Shown in pieces: positions 26,245 to 35,982 of a stretch of 64,000 bases of DNA. Below the pieces are notes generated by a model. That model worked only from the letters and a program-made list of their open reading frames with translations. It made no database searches and had not been told where the DNA came from. Where the stretch lies: positions 22,910 through 86,909 of the forward strand of contig JAUXMZ010000030.1 in assembly GCA_030683105.1 (NCBI GenBank), written 5' to 3'. This DNA is from Burkholderiales bacterium (GTDB lineage: Bacteria > Pseudomonadota > Gammaproteobacteria > Burkholderiales > SG8-41). The position numbers and the translations under genes are program-made. Each line of letters opens with the position of its first letter. Within the stretch, counting starts at the first letter, position 1.

Positions 26245-26748
26245 TTAGGGATAGAGAATTTTTACGATCTCGACCTCGGCATCGCCGGCAGGACGGCGCC
26301 ACTTCACGATATCGCCGACCTTGGCCCCTATCATCGCCTTGGCCAGCGGCGATGCCCAGCTGATTCTGCCGGCAGTCACATCTGCTTCGTCATCCCCCAC
26401 GATGCTGAAGACCTGCCGCGTATCGTTCTCGTCAGCAATTTCGACAGTCGCGCCGAAATGCACGCCATCCCGGGGCTGTCCGGCAGGATCCACGACTATC
26501 GCGCGCTCGAGCTGGGCATTGAAATAACGCTGGTCGCGCTCGACTTCGCGCAGCTTGCGCTTCGCCTCAGAGTCGTCCTTGGCAAGAAGCGCGAGCTGCT
26601 CATGCTGTTCCTGCAGCGCCTTGACCTGCGCCTGCAACTCCTCCAGCCCTTGCGGCGTCACGTAATTCGAATGGTCGGAAAGCGGCCGTTCCGGCAGTTC
26701 GCCGGACACAGCATCGTCATCGCTTTCCTTTACAAACGCACGGCTCAT
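26245..26748 (-). CDS. greB: Transcript cleavage factor GreB
   Basis: This 167-residue protein opens with MSRAFVKESDDD, the GreB hallmark. An N-terminal coiled coil (residues 30-85) rich in Glu, Gln and Lys stimulates RNA cleavage in the RNA polymerase secondary channel. A C-terminal FKBP-like domain (residues 95-167) contains VEIADENDTRQVFSIVGDDEAD and ISWASPLAKAMIGAKVGD. The function is rescue of backtracked RNA polymerase. The gene follows the patatin-like gene on the same strand, with a 99-bp gap. Confidence 0.92.
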   Translation of the reverse strand: MSRAFVKESDDDAVSGELPERPLSDHSNYVTPQGLEELQAQVKALQEQHEQLALLAKDDSEAKRKLREVERDQRYFNAQLERAIVVDPAGQPRDGVHFGATVEIADENDTRQVFSIVGDDEADVTAGRISWASPLAKAMIGAKVGDIVKWRRPAGDAEVEIVKILYP

Positions 26749-26847
26749 GTCACAGGCCCCGGGGAAATGTTGAGCTTTCTTTATACCGGCGAACCCGAAT
26801 CAAGGCAACCGCCGACGCGACGCCGGCCCTTGCCGCTCACGACCGGG

Positions 26848-28014
26848 CTACTCGGCGGGCCCGCACCAGCCGAGGAACTGCATGAGATCATCCTTCTGCC
26901 GCATCGTGTCCTCGTAACCGAGCTGAATCAGCGCGCGGCAGAACGATTTCTCGAACAACAGGTAGGAAAGCAGGTTCGAGCCGCTTCGGTTCAACGCACC
27001 GTAAAACAGCAGACGTATGGCCCTGGGCAGCTCATGCGCGTAGTCGCCCGCGATCTTCTCCAGCGCCGTGCTCGGCGACATCAGGCGGAAATCAACCGGA
27101 CGCAGCGCCACCTCGTTCTGAGCGATCACCTGCGGCGGAATAAGGGCCAGCGTCCGGTTGATGCGCCGCAGCCGCTCCAGGTCCACTTCCAGGCTGTCGA
27201 GAAAAATGCTGTTCAGGCAGTGCCCGGCAATGTGCGACAGCGACGGGTACGCGTCGGCCTTGATGCGCTCGGGAGATTGATCGAGCTGGCGTCCGACGCC
27301 GATGATCAGCAGCCGGTCCGCCCCCAAATGCAACGCCGGGCTGATCGGCGCCACCTGGCGCATGGAGCCGTCGCCGAAATGCTCGCGGTTAATGCGCACC
27401 GCGGGGAAGATGAACGGCAGCGCGCTCGACGCCATCAGATGATCCAGCTCTATGGGCATGGCGATGCCGAGGCGCCTCGCCCGCCGCCAGGGCTTCAGTT
27501 CGGGCGCGCCCTGGAAAAACGTAACCGCCTGGCCGGATGCATAACCGGAACACGTCACGCCCACTGCGTCCAGGTCGCCGGCATCAATTGCCGCCTGGAT
27601 CGCGGAAAATTCGAGCCGTCCGCGCAGCAGTTCGGCCAGCGGCGCATTGTCGAGCAATGACACCGGCGTCTGCCTGCCCAGCCCACCCCCGGCCAGCGCT
27701 GCCAGCAGCCAGTGCGCCGTATTGCGTAGTACGCCGACGGGGTCCGAACGGTAGACATAGCGAGCGCTGAAATTCTTCCATACCCGCACCAGCTCCCGCA
27801 CGCCACGCCTGAAATTGGAGCCGTTCATTGCCAGCACGGCCGCGTTGATCGCCCCCGCCGAAGTGCCGCAGATGACCGGAAACGGATTGCGCTCATCCCT
27901 GGGCATCAATTCCGAGATCGCGCGCAGCACGCCGACCTGGTACGCGGCGCGCGCGCCGCCGCCGGACATGACCAGTCCTACTTTGGGTCTCGACGGTCGG
28001 TCATTATTATTCAT
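26848..28014 (-). CDS. Patatin-like phospholipase
   Basis: This 388-residue protein has the patatin Ser-Asp dyad pattern. The oxyanion loop GGGARAAYQVGVLRA is at the N-terminus, the nucleophile motif GTSAGAINA near residue 50, and FGDGSMRQ with the Asp near residue 214. A C-terminal half of about 170 residues without known domain completes it. No signal peptide is visible, so the lipid acyl hydrolase is probably cytoplasmic or peripheral. The start at 28014 opens with MNNNDRPSRPKVGLVMSGG. It is in the same orientation as the DUF3301 and NUDIX genes upstream. Confidence 0.9.
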   Translation of the reverse strand: MNNNDRPSRPKVGLVMSGGGARAAYQVGVLRAISELMPRDERNPFPVICGTSAGAINAAVLAMNGSNFRRGVRELVRVWKNFSARYVYRSDPVGVLRNTAHWLLAALAGGGLGRQTPVSLLDNAPLAELLRGRLEFSAIQAAIDAGDLDAVGVTCSGYASGQAVTFFQGAPELKPWRRARRLGIAMPIELDHLMASSALPFIFPAVRINREHFGDGSMRQVAPISPALHLGADRLLIIGVGRQLDQSPERIKADAYPSLSHIAGHCLNSIFLDSLEVDLERLRRINRTLALIPPQVIAQNEVALRPVDFRLMSPSTALEKIAGDYAHELPRAIRLLFYGALNRSGSNLLSYLLFEKSFCRALIQLGYEDTMRQKDDLMQFLGWCGPAE

Positions 28015-28061
28015 TATTCAGCCCGGCGCCTGGATCGCGGTCTATGTTGCCACATCAATGA

Positions 28062-28403
28062 TCAGCCATCTAGCGGACCCGGCAGGCGCTGCGGCAGCGT
28101 GCCGGCATGCGGCGCAAGGTAGAGCGCCTGAACGCCGGCACCGAGCAGCGTCACGCTGCCATCGAGCCGGTTATTGCCGGTGTCGCTGAACTCGAAACGG
28201 TAGATCCGTCTCAGTACCGGCCGGCCGTCGTCGCTGCGTTGCATGCCGAGTGCTGCCAGCGCCACGGTGTCGTCGAGCAACTGCACGCCGTCCGCAGTGC
28301 AGGCCAGCCGCGCCGCGCGAATCGCTGATTCCCGAGCGCGCAGGCTGTCGGACCAGAACCAGGCCAGGCCCACGAGCAGCATAACGGCAAAAATCTCAGT
28401 CAC
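28062..28403 (-). CDS. DUF3301 family protein
   Basis: This 113-residue protein has one N-terminal membrane helix (residues 3-18, EIFAVMLLVGLAWFWSD). It then reads RARESAIRAARLACTADGVQLLDDTVAL and a beta-rich part including RRIYRFEFSDTG. It matches the size and pattern of DUF3301, a family of small membrane-anchored gammaproteobacterial and betaproteobacterial proteins. It lies 22 bp downstream of the NUDIX gene on the same strand. The function is unknown. Confidence 0.8.
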   Translation of the reverse strand: MTEIFAVMLLVGLAWFWSDSLRARESAIRAARLACTADGVQLLDDTVALAALGMQRSDDGRPVLRRIYRFEFSDTGNNRLDGSVTLLGAGVQALYLAPHAGTLPQRLPGPLDG

Positions 28404-28425
28404 CTTGAGCCGCCATTACGCCCCG

Positions 28426-29058
28426 TCAGCCGCGGAGCATGCGGCACAGGCTGTATAACATGCCGGCGGTCGCGCCCCAGATGTAACGTCCTTCGCAGGG
28501 TATGGCCATGTAATGCCGGTGGCGGCCCCTGAAATGATACTGCCGGCGCTGATAATTCGAGGGGTCGAGAAAATACTCGAGCGGCGCCTCGAACACCTCC
28601 TCCACCTCGAACGCATCAGGTTTCAGGGTAAACGGCGGCTCTACCCAGCCCACGACAGGAGTGATGCGGAAACCCGATGGAATCTCGTAGTCCGGCAGCC
28701 TGCCGAGCAACGACACGCGGGCGCGCTGCAGGCCGACTTCCTCCTCGGTCTCGCGCAGCGCAGTATCCTCGCGGCCGCTATCGCCGGTTTCGACGCGACC
28801 GCCGGGAAAACAGATCTGGCCCGCGTGGTCATTCAAATGCGCCGTACGCTGGGTAAACATCACCGTGACGGCGCCGTCATGGTTGACCAGCGGCACCAGC
28901 ACGGCCGCTTCGGTAACGCGCGCGCCTTCCCGCAGGGCAATCACGTGCAGGTCATTCTGTTCGGGCGCGGGTGGCGGCAACCTGAGCCGTTCGGCAATGC
29001 CGTCACGGGACAGCGGGAATATTCCGCGGGTATGGGCTGTTAACGGGGGGTGGGCCAC
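28426..29058 (-). CDS. NUDIX hydrolase, CoA pyrophosphatase type
   Basis: This 210-residue protein carries a complete NUDIX box, GGRVETGDSGREDTALRETEEEVGL, near residue 98 (Gly, Glu, and the REx2EE core all present). The upstream segment EAAVLVPLVNHDGAVTVMFTQR and the downstream PVVGWVEPPF match the CoA/acetyl-CoA pyrophosphatase branch (NudL/YeaB-like). It should hydrolyse coenzyme A or its esters in the cytoplasm. The start ATG at 29058 opens MAHPPLTAHTRGIFPL. It heads the NUDIX-DUF3301-patatin-greB-cobD-like run. Confidence 0.88.
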   Translation of the reverse strand: MAHPPLTAHTRGIFPLSRDGIAERLRLPPPAPEQNDLHVIALREGARVTEAAVLVPLVNHDGAVTVMFTQRTAHLNDHAGQICFPGGRVETGDSGREDTALRETEEEVGLQRARVSLLGRLPDYEIPSGFRITPVVGWVEPPFTLKPDAFEVEEVFEAPLEYFLDPSNYQRRQYHFRGRHRHYMAIPCEGRYIWGATAGMLYSLCRMLRG

Positions 29059-29191
29059 GTGAAATTTTCTTAATACTTGATATTGAAGAGGATTTTAACC
29101 GTGATCGGGTATACTCGTCACGCTGCTTGGGATCAAGCGCGGCTTACACTAGCGTCCGGTGGCAATCCACCCTACAAACAAGGAGAAATTC

Positions 29192-29434
29192 ATGAAGATC
29201 CGTACCATGATTATTGCGGCAACTCTCGCGTTCGTTACTGGTCCCGCATTTGCCAGCAGCTGTCCGAAACACATGAAAGCCATAGACGCGGCGCTGCCAA
29301 CGGCCAAACTATCCGATGCGCAGATGACGGAAGTCAAGAAGTTGCGTGCCGATGGCGAAGCGTTTCACAAAGCAGGCAAACATGCGGAATCGATGGATGC
29401 GCTGACCAAGGCTGAAAAGCTCCTCAAGATCTGA
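29192..29434 (+). CDS. Small secreted protein, unknown function
   Basis: The start at 29192 follows AAGGAGAAATTC. The 80-residue product has a signal peptide (MKIRTMIIAATLAFVTGPAFA), and the mature part starts SSCPKHMKAIDAALP. The rest is helical and charged (EVKKLRADGEAFHKAGKHAESMDALTKAEKLL), resembling one tetratricopeptide-like unit. It is predicted to be periplasmic. The gene has its own strong terminator at 29461. No family name was recognised. Confidence 0.75.
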   Translation: MKIRTMIIAATLAFVTGPAFASSCPKHMKAIDAALPTAKLSDAQMTEVKKLRADGEAFHKAGKHAESMDALTKAEKLLKI

Positions 29435-29460
29435 TTAGACTGCACGCTTTCATAAAAAAA

Positions 29461-29488
29461 ACCCCGCCCGTCCGGCGGGGTTTTTTTA
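29461..29488. terminator. Bidirectional intrinsic terminator
   Basis: ACCCCGCC pairs with GGCGGGGT around the loop CGTCC. It is preceded by eight A and followed by seven T, so it can act for the small secreted protein (+) and the MOSC gene (-). Confidence 0.93.
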
Positions 29489-29533
29489 TGGCGGCACGGC
29501 CTGCATTCTCGCTGACCGTATGCCGGCGACAAG

Positions 29534-30046
29534 TCAGGGATGCCGGGCCGCCGCGGACCAAGTCACGTTGTCCCCGAGGCGGATCACGCCACCGGTGATG
29601 ACGCGCGCGGCGATGCCGCCATGACCGCGCATTGCGTTATAGCCGCCGGCGCCGAGATTGGTTTCCATGCGCGAACAGGGCTCGCACAGACCGGTACCTT
29701 CGAACATCACGCCGCCGATTTCGAACCGCTGATCGTGCAGCGCCAGCAGGTTGATGCCGGATACCACCAGATTGCGACGTGTCAGCCCGGGCGGGATCGC
29801 AGCACCGCCCAGCAGGCCCGCGACGGCCGTCAGATGCTCCTGCTGAATCAGTGTCACCTGGCGCTCGCTGCCGGGACGCGTCGCCCGGTGATCGCCGACG
29901 AGGCCGTGATCGGCCAGCACTTCGGCATGATTTACCGCCGCTGGCGGTATGCGCTTCTGCGGCCGCAAACCGATCCACTCCAGCCGGCCGGCGCGGGGAA
30001 AGGTACCCATGAGGCTGCGCAGCGGACTGTCGGGGTTGAGTTTCAT
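29534..30046 (-). CDS. MOSC domain protein
   Basis: This 170-residue single-domain MOSC protein has the sequence LGVxGD-like HGLVGDHRATRPGSERQVTLI near residue 45. The conserved cysteine lies in GLCEPCSRMETNLG near residue 120, followed by RGHGGIAARVITGGVIRLGD. MOSC domains handle molybdenum cofactor sulfur and metal-sulfur transfer; small stand-alone members such as YiiM reduce N-hydroxylated bases. The partner is unknown. The gene converges with the small secreted-protein gene across a shared terminator. Confidence 0.88.
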   Translation of the reverse strand: MKLNPDSPLRSLMGTFPRAGRLEWIGLRPQKRIPPAAVNHAEVLADHGLVGDHRATRPGSERQVTLIQQEHLTAVAGLLGGAAIPPGLTRRNLVVSGINLLALHDQRFEIGGVMFEGTGLCEPCSRMETNLGAGGYNAMRGHGGIAARVITGGVIRLGDNVTWSAAARHP

Positions 30047-30097
30047 AATACCTGGCGCGGGATCCGCTGCGCCATCAGGGTTCGGTGGCCCATTTCT

Positions 30098-30808
30098 TTA
30101 CCAGGGTATCCGTTTCCGATCGCGGAAAAAGCCACCGCTCGGACCACTGTCAGGCAGTGTCGCCAGCCATACTGCGGTGTCAGCGCCCTGCCCCGGCGTG
30201 CGCGGCGCCTTTGGGCCGCCCATATCGGTTTTCACCCACCCCGGGCTCATCGAGTTCACCAGAATGTTGGATCCCTTGGATTCGGCGGCGAGAATTCGAG
30301 TCAGGGCATTTAACGCGGTTTTGGAAATCCGGTAAGCGGGCGTGCCCTCGCCCATCCCGGAAAGCTGGCCCAGCTCGCTAGACAGGTTGACGATGCGGCC
30401 ATAGCCTTTTTTCTTCATCAGCGGCACCAGTGCCTGGCACAGCAGGAGCGGGCCGAACAGGTTGGTCGCCAGCGTGTCGCGGTAGGTGTTTATTCTGGAA
30501 TCGACAAAACGCGAGCCGCGCGGATCGATCATAATCCCCGCGTTGTTGACCAGCACATCGAGACGGCCGTGGCTTTTCCCGATCCAGGCGGCAAGCGCGT
30601 TGATGCTGCGTGCGCTGGTGACGTCGAGCGTGCGGGTTTCGACATCCAGCCCCTCATTGCGCAGAACCCCGGCTGCCGCCCTGCCCCTGGCCGCATCGCG
30701 GCTCGCGAGCACCACGTGCAGGCCGCGCTGCGCCAGCTGGCGGCAGATCTCGAAACCGATGCCGCGATTGGCGCCGGTGACGAGGGCGATGCGCTTAGTG
30801 CTGCTCAT
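30098..30808 (-). CDS. Short-chain dehydrogenase/reductase
   Basis: This 236-residue SDR has the cofactor motif TGANRGIGFEI at the N-terminus, NNAGI near residue 90, and the catalytic YRISK with the Ser near residue 140. The PGWVKTDMGG motif near residue 190 is usual for carbonyl-reductase-like members. Its substrate cannot be told; NADPH use is likely given the Arg in the first loop region. It lies between MOSC and fumC on the same strand, separated by 43 bp from fumC, and may belong to the same transcript. Confidence 0.92.
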   Translation of the reverse strand: MSSTKRIALVTGANRGIGFEICRQLAQRGLHVVLASRDAARGRAAAGVLRNEGLDVETRTLDVTSARSINALAAWIGKSHGRLDVLVNNAGIMIDPRGSRFVDSRINTYRDTLATNLFGPLLLCQALVPLMKKKGYGRIVNLSSELGQLSGMGEGTPAYRISKTALNALTRILAAESKGSNILVNSMSPGWVKTDMGGPKAPRTPGQGADTAVWLATLPDSGPSGGFFRDRKRIPW

Positions 30809-30850
30809 GACATCCCTCTAATGCAAAAAATCATTAGCCACCAAGGCAAA

Positions 30851-32275
30851 TCAGTCCTTGGCTTTTTTGCCCGCAGCTTTCAGCTTGATACCAACCATGC
30901 TCTCGGGCTTCACCCACTCGTCGAACTGCTTTGCGGTCAGGTGGCCCAGCGCAACCGCTGACGCCTTGAGCGTGAGGCCTTTCTTGTGCGCGTTTTTCGC
31001 GATCGCCGCCGCCTTTTCGTAGCCGATGTAGGGGTTGAGCGCGGTGACCAGCATCAGCGAGCCGCGCATCAGCTGCTCGATGCGCTCGGGATTGGGCTCG
31101 ATGCCGACGGCGCAATGCTCGTTGAAATTCTCGCAGGCATGAGCGAGCAGCTTCGCGCTGTGCATGAAGTTGCGGATCACCATCGGCCGGAACACATTGA
31201 GCTCGAAATTGCCGGATGCACCGCCGAGGTTGACCGCAACGTCGTTGCCGAACACCTGGCAGCACACCATGGTCAGCGATTCCGACTGCGTTGGGTTGAC
31301 CTTGCCGGGCATGATGGAACTGCCGGGCTCGTTCTCGGGTATGCTGAGCTCGCCGATGCCGCAGCGCGGACCGCTCGAAAGCCAGCGGATGTCGTTGGCG
31401 ATTTTCATCAGCGAGCCAGCAAGCGTCTTCAACGCCCCGTGCGCATGCACCACGCCATCGCAGGAGGCGAGCGCCTCGAATTTGTTGGGGGCGGTGACAA
31501 ACGGCAGCTTCGTCAACTGCTTCAGTTCCGCGGCAACTTTCACCGCGAACTGAGGATGCGCATTGAGCCCGGTGCCGACCGCAGTGCCGCCCAGCGCCAG
31601 CTCGCACAGGTGCGGCAATGCGGCGTCGATGTGCTTCAACCCGTGATCAAGCTGCGCGACGTAGCCCGAAAATTCCTGGCCCAGCGTGAGCGGCGTGGCA
31701 TCCTGCAGATGGGTGCGGCCTATTTTCACGATGTGCATGAATTTTTTGGCTTTTTTATCCAGTGTGGCGCGCAGCGTTTTGAGCGCCGGCTTGAGCTGTT
31801 TTTCAATCACGATCACTGCCGCAACGTGCATCGCGGTCGGGAACGTATCATTCGATGACTGCCCCTTGTTGACGTCGTCGTTCGGATGCACCAGCCGCTC
31901 CTCCCCGCGCACGCCGCCCATCAGTTCCGAACCGCGGTTGGCCAGCACCTCGTTCACATTCATGTTGGTCTGCGTTCCCGAACCGGTCTGCCACACCACC
32001 AGCGGGAAATGGTCGTCAAGCGCGCCGGAAAGCGCTTCATCGGCGGCCTTGATGATGGCCGCGCCCTTTTTTTTGTCCAGCGCGCCGAGCGCCACGTTGA
32101 CCGCAGCCGAGGCTTTTTTCACCAGCACCTGTGCATGCACGACATCCAGGGGCATAGTTTCGCCCGGGAAATGGAAATGATGCAGGCTGCGCTGCGTCTG
32201 CGCGCCCCACAGTTTGTCGTTGGGCACTTCGATATCGCCCATGGTGTCGTGTTCGATGCGTACGTTCTTGGCCAT
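30851..32275 (-). CDS. fumC: Class II fumarate hydratase
   Basis: This 474-residue oxygen-stable fumarase interconverts fumarate and malate in the TCA cycle. The signature [11 protein letters not shown] lies near residue 320, and upstream are [15 protein letters not shown] and [20 protein letters not shown]. The N-terminal [18 protein letters not shown] is typical of FumC. The C-terminus has a lysine-rich extension. It is immediately followed upstream by maeB on the same strand, so malate metabolism genes are grouped: FumC produces malate and MaeB oxidises it. Confidence 0.96.
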   Translation of the reverse strand: MAKNVRIEHDTMGDIEVPNDKLWGAQTQRSLHHFHFPGETMPLDVVHAQVLVKKASAAVNVALGALDKKKGAAIIKAADEALSGALDDHFPLVVWQTGSGTQTNMNVNEVLANRGSELMGGVRGEERLVHPNDDVNKGQSSNDTFPTAMHVAAVIVIEKQLKPALKTLRATLDKKAKKFMHIVKIGRTHLQDATPLTLGQEFSGYVAQLDHGLKHIDAALPHLCELALGGTAVGTGLNAHPQFAVKVAAELKQLTKLPFVTAPNKFEALASCDGVVHAHGALKTLAGSLMKIANDIRWLSSGPRCGIGELSIPENEPGSSIMPGKVNPTQSESLTMVCCQVFGNDVAVNLGGASGNFELNVFRPMVIRNFMHSAKLLAHACENFNEHCAVGIEPNPERIEQLMRGSLMLVTALNPYIGYEKAAAIAKNAHKKGLTLKASAVALGHLTAKQFDEWVKPESMVGIKLKAAGKKAKD

Positions 32276-32358
32276 GTTTGTTTCCTGTCGCGTTGTCTAA
32301 ACCAGGAAGGCGGGATAGAGGAAGCCCTCACCCTTCACCCTACACCCATCACCCTTCA

Positions 32359-34653
32359 CTAAAGAAGACTCTTCTGCTCGCTCCGCTGCGCGCCGGCTTC
32401 GACCACCGTCAGCGCGGTCATGTTGACGATGCGCCGCACCGTCGCGCTCGGCGTCAGGATATGCACCGCCCTCGCGGCACCGAGCAATATGGGTCCCAGG
32501 GTGATGCCGTCGCCGGCGGAATTCTTGAGCAAATTGAACGCGATATTGGCGGCGTCCAGCGTCGGCATCACCAGCAGGTTGGCCTCCCCCTTCAGCCGCG
32601 AATCCGGGAATGCCTTCAGGCGGATCGGTTCCGAGAGCGCGGCATCGCCATGCATTTCCCCCTCGACTTCAAGGCTGGGCATGATTTTCGTGATGATGGC
32701 CAGCGCTTCGCGCATTTTGCGCGCGGTCGGCGTGTCGGCCGTGCCGAAACTCGAGTGCGACAGCAGCGCCACTTTCGGCGCCACGCCGAAGCGGCTGATT
32801 TCCTCCGCCGCCAGCATCGTCGACTCCGCAATCTGCTCCGCGCTGGGATCGAAATTGACGTAGGTATCGCAGATGAACACCGTGCGCTGGGGCAGGATCA
32901 GCATGTTCATCGCGGAATAATTCTTCACGCCCGGATGCCGGCCGATCACCAGATCGACAAACCGCAGGTGCCCCAGATACCGGCCCAGAACGCCGCACAG
33001 CATGGCGTCGGCCGCCCCCATGCGCATCAACATCGCGCCGATCAGCGTGGCGCGCCGGCGCATGTCGAGTTTGGCAATTTCAGGCGTCACGCCGTGGCGC
33101 GAGGCAAGCCGGTGATATTCGGTCCAGTACTCGCGGTAGCGCGGATCGTTGGCGGGATTGACCAGTTCGTAGTGTTCGTCCTTCCTGATCCGCAGGCCCA
33201 GGCGCTCGATGCGCTGCTCGATGATTTCCGGCCGGCCGATCAGGATAGGCCTCGCCAGGCCTTCGTCGACCACCACCTGCACCGCGCGCAGCACGGTCTC
33301 CTGTTCGCCTTCGGCATAGACGACGCGCTTGGGCGAGAGCTTGGCGGCAGCGAACACCGGCTTCATGATAAGGCCGGAGTGATAGACAAACTGGTTCAGA
33401 CGCTCGCGGTAAGCGTCGAAATCGGTGATGGGGCGCGTCGCCACACCGCAGTCCATCGCGGCCTTGGCCACCGCCGGCGCCACCTTGGCGATCAGGCGCG
33501 GATCGAACGGTTTGGGGATCAGGTATTCAGGACCGAAAGACAGATTCTGCTCGCCATAGGCCATGGCCACGACATCGGACTGCTCGGCCTGCGCCAGTTC
33601 GGCGATCGCATACAACGCAGCCAACTCCATTTCTGTGGTAATGGTGGTGGCGCCAACGTCGAGCGCGCCGCGGAAAATAAACGGAAAGCACAACACGTTG
33701 TTGACCTGGTTCGGATAATCAGAGCGGCCGGTGGCGATCACCGCGTCTGGCCTGGCCGCTTTCGCGAGTGCTGGATGAATTTCGGGTTCGGGGTTGGCCA
33801 GCGCGAGTATCAGCGGCTGGGCGGCCATTTGTTTGACCATCTCGGGCTTCAACACGCCGCCCGCCGACAAGCCCAGAAACACATCAGCGCCCTTGATCAC
33901 TTCCGCCAGCGTGCGCTCCCGGGTCTCGATCGCGTACTGCGCCTTGTCCGGGTCCATCTCCTCCTTGCGTCCCTTGTAGACCACGCCGTGGATATCGGTG
34001 ACGACGATGTTCTCTTTGGCAAGCCCCATTTTTACCAGCAGATCGAGACAGGCCAGCGCCGCCGCGCCCGCGCCCGATACCACCAGCTTCACTTTGCCGA
34101 TGTCCTTGCCGACGACCTTGAGCCCGCTGACAAAAGCGGCGCCGACGGTGATCGCAGTGCCATGCTGGTCATCGTGAAACACCGGGATCTTGCAGCGCGC
34201 CCTGAGTTTGCGCTCGACGATGAAGCACTCCGGCGCCTTGATGTCTTCAAGATTGATGCCGCCAAACGTGGGTTCGAGGCTGGCGATAATATCGACGAGT
34301 TTGTCCGGATCGCGTTCGTCGATCTCGATATCGAAAACGTCGATGCCGGCGAACTTCTTGAACAGCACCGCCTTGCCTTCCATCACCGGTTTGGAGGCGA
34401 GCGGCCCGATGGCGCCCAGACCCAGCACCGCCGTGCCGTTGGTGATCACCGCCACCAGATTACCGCGCGCGGTCAGATTGCGCGCTTCGGCGGGATCGGC
34501 GACGATCGCCTCGCACACGGCGGCGACGCCGGGCGTATAGGCCAGCCCGAGGTCGCGCTGGTTGATCAGGCCCTTGGTGGGCGCAATCGAAATTTTTCCG
34601 GGGGTCGGCGTGCGGTGATATTCAAGCGCCGCCTTGCGCAATTGCTCGTCCAT
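32359..34653 (-). CDS. maeB: NADP-dependent malic enzyme with phosphotransacetylase domain
   Basis: This 764-residue fusion has an N-terminal malic enzyme (residues 1-420) that converts malate to pyruvate, CO2 and NADPH. Its signatures are [41 protein letters not shown] and [15 protein letters not shown], and its nucleotide-binding part includes [20 protein letters not shown]-terminal phosphate-acetyl/butyryltransferase domain (residues 430-764) is likely regulatory, binding acetyl-CoA. This is the usual architecture for bacterial MaeB. It lies 83 bp upstream of fumC and diverges from the prolyl aminopeptidase gene. Confidence 0.97.
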   Translation of the reverse strand: MDEQLRKAALEYHRTPTPGKISIAPTKGLINQRDLGLAYTPGVAAVCEAIVADPAEARNLTARGNLVAVITNGTAVLGLGAIGPLASKPVMEGKAVLFKKFAGIDVFDIEIDERDPDKLVDIIASLEPTFGGINLEDIKAPECFIVERKLRARCKIPVFHDDQHGTAITVGAAFVSGLKVVGKDIGKVKLVVSGAGAAALACLDLLVKMGLAKENIVVTDIHGVVYKGRKEEMDPDKAQYAIETRERTLAEVIKGADVFLGLSAGGVLKPEMVKQMAAQPLILALANPEPEIHPALAKAARPDAVIATGRSDYPNQVNNVLCFPFIFRGALDVGATTITTEMELAALYAIAELAQAEQSDVVAMAYGEQNLSFGPEYLIPKPFDPRLIAKVAPAVAKAAMDCGVATRPITDFDAYRERLNQFVYHSGLIMKPVFAAAKLSPKRVVYAEGEQETVLRAVQVVVDEGLARPILIGRPEIIEQRIERLGLRIRKDEHYELVNPANDPRYREYWTEYHRLASRHGVTPEIAKLDMRRRATLIGAMLMRMGAADAMLCGVLGRYLGHLRFVDLVIGRHPGVKNYSAMNMLILPQRTVFICDTYVNFDPSAEQIAESTMLAAEEISRFGVAPKVALLSHSSFGTADTPTARKMREALAIITKIMPSLEVEGEMHGDAALSEPIRLKAFPDSRLKGEANLLVMPTLDAANIAFNLLKNSAGDGITLGPILLGAARAVHILTPSATVRRIVNMTALTVVEAGAQRSEQKSLL

Positions 34654-34808
34654 GAAAAAACCGTGTCAGCTGATGGATTGCCAATTATACCGCAGGGCGT
34701 CGCGGCGACCCCGCTCCGTGCCGCCCATCTGCTTGCCGATAGCAGCGTATTTTTGTCGGCTGCCGACTTTATGCTATGGTCTCGCCTGCTTCCGCATACA
34801 GACCGGCC

Positions 34809-35777
34809 ATGGGCGACCTCTCCTCGGAAATCCGCAGCGCGCTTTATCCCGAAATCGAACCCTTCGACGCCGGCATGCTCGAACTCGACGGGCTGCACCG
34901 CATGTACTGGGAGCAGTCGGGCAATCCCGCAGGCAGCCCGGTCGTGTTCCTGCACGGCGGGCCCGGCGCAGGCAGCGCGCCCGCACACCGCCGCTTCTTC
35001 GATCCGGCGCATTACAGGATCGTGATATTCGATCAGCGCGGCGCCGGACGCTCCACGCCCTTGGGCGAACTGCGCGACAACACCACGCCGCACCTCGTCG
35101 CCGACATCGAGCGGCTGCGCGCGCATCTCAGCATCGAACACTGGCTGGTGTTCGGCGGCTCGTGGGGCAGCACGCTCGCGCTGGCTTACAGCGAAGCGCA
35201 TCCGGAGCGCTGCGCGGGACTCATCCTGCGCGGCATTTTCCTGTGCCGCAAAAGCGAAATCGACTGGTTCCTCTACGGCCTGCGCAATCTGTTTCCTGAA
35301 GCGTGGCATGCGTTCGCCGGCGCCATCCCGGAAGCCGAGCACGGCGATCTGCTCGCAGCCTATTACCGGCGCCTGACCGACCCCGACCCCGCGGTACACA
35401 TGCCTGCTGCGCGCGCCTGGAGCGTTTACGAAGGCTCGTGCTCGACATTGCTGCCCAGCGCCGAGACCGTGGCTTACTTCGCCGGCGACGTGGTGGCGCT
35501 GGGACTCGCCCGCATCGAAGCGCATTACTTCAGCCACAACATATTTATTCCGGATAATTCGCTGTTGAACAATATCGGCCGCATCCGCGACATTCCAGCC
35601 GTGATCGTGCAGGGCCGCTACGATGCGGTGTGCCCCATAGTCAGCGCCGACGACGTGCACCGCGCGTGGCCCGAAGCCGAGTACATCGTCGTGCCCGGCG
35701 CCGGGCACTCGGCGTGGGAACCGGGCATCTGCGCGGAACTGGTCCGAGCCACTGAGAAATTCAAGTCAAAGCTTTAA
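34809..35777 (+). CDS. pip: Prolyl aminopeptidase (alpha/beta hydrolase)
   Basis: This 322-residue enzyme removes N-terminal proline from peptides in the cytoplasm. It has FLHGGPGAGSAPAHRRFFDP (oxyanion hole), the nucleophile elbow FGGSWGSTLALAYSEAHP, and the charge relay in IVQGRYDAVCP and PGAGHSAWE. These match the proline iminopeptidase S33 family closely. The ATG at 34809 is chosen because the first 11 codons of the longer frame (from 34776) have no family similarity. The gene diverges from maeB with a 155-bp shared upstream region. Confidence 0.93.
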   Translation: MGDLSSEIRSALYPEIEPFDAGMLELDGLHRMYWEQSGNPAGSPVVFLHGGPGAGSAPAHRRFFDPAHYRIVIFDQRGAGRSTPLGELRDNTTPHLVADIERLRAHLSIEHWLVFGGSWGSTLALAYSEAHPERCAGLILRGIFLCRKSEIDWFLYGLRNLFPEAWHAFAGAIPEAEHGDLLAAYYRRLTDPDPAVHMPAARAWSVYEGSCSTLLPSAETVAYFAGDVVALGLARIEAHYFSHNIFIPDNSLLNNIGRIRDIPAVIVQGRYDAVCPIVSADDVHRAWPEAEYIVVPGAGHSAWEPGICAELVRATEKFKSKL

Positions 35778-35788
35778 GTCAAAATCCA

Positions 35789-35937
35789 ATAGCCACAGAG
35801 ATCACAGAGGGCACAGAGTAAGACCAACAACAAAACATGGGGACATCCAAGTATTTGAAGCGTGTAGTGATTTTCTCTGTGATCTCTGTGTACCCGTCGA
35901 GCGGGTATTGAGAAGAATCCTCTGTGGCTAATGCATT
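35789..35937. repeat. 9-bp CACAGAGGA-type repeat pair with 28-bp palindromic insert
   Basis: Units of the type CACAGAGAT/CACAGAGGG at 35789-35819 are matched by complementary CTCTGTG units at 35871-35937. The right arm is interrupted at 35891-35918 by TACCCGTCGAGCGGGTAT plus TGAGAAGAAT, a palindromic insert also found at 37938 and 38073. Confidence 0.75.
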
Positions 35938-35982
35938 TTGATTGGTATTTGATCTACGGTTTCAACTTTAAAGGGTAAACAA

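Noticed and set aside
25375..27660. A 761-codon plus-strand open frame across the CobD-like, greB and patatin genes
   Set aside because: The three minus-strand genes have clear families. The plus-strand frame has no motif and crosses intergenic gaps, so it is a composition artefact.
32278..35025. A long open frame on the plus strand opposite maeB
   Set aside because: It is an antisense shadow of a GC-rich coding region: no family motifs, Arg/His-rich composition, while maeB on the other strand is unmistakable.
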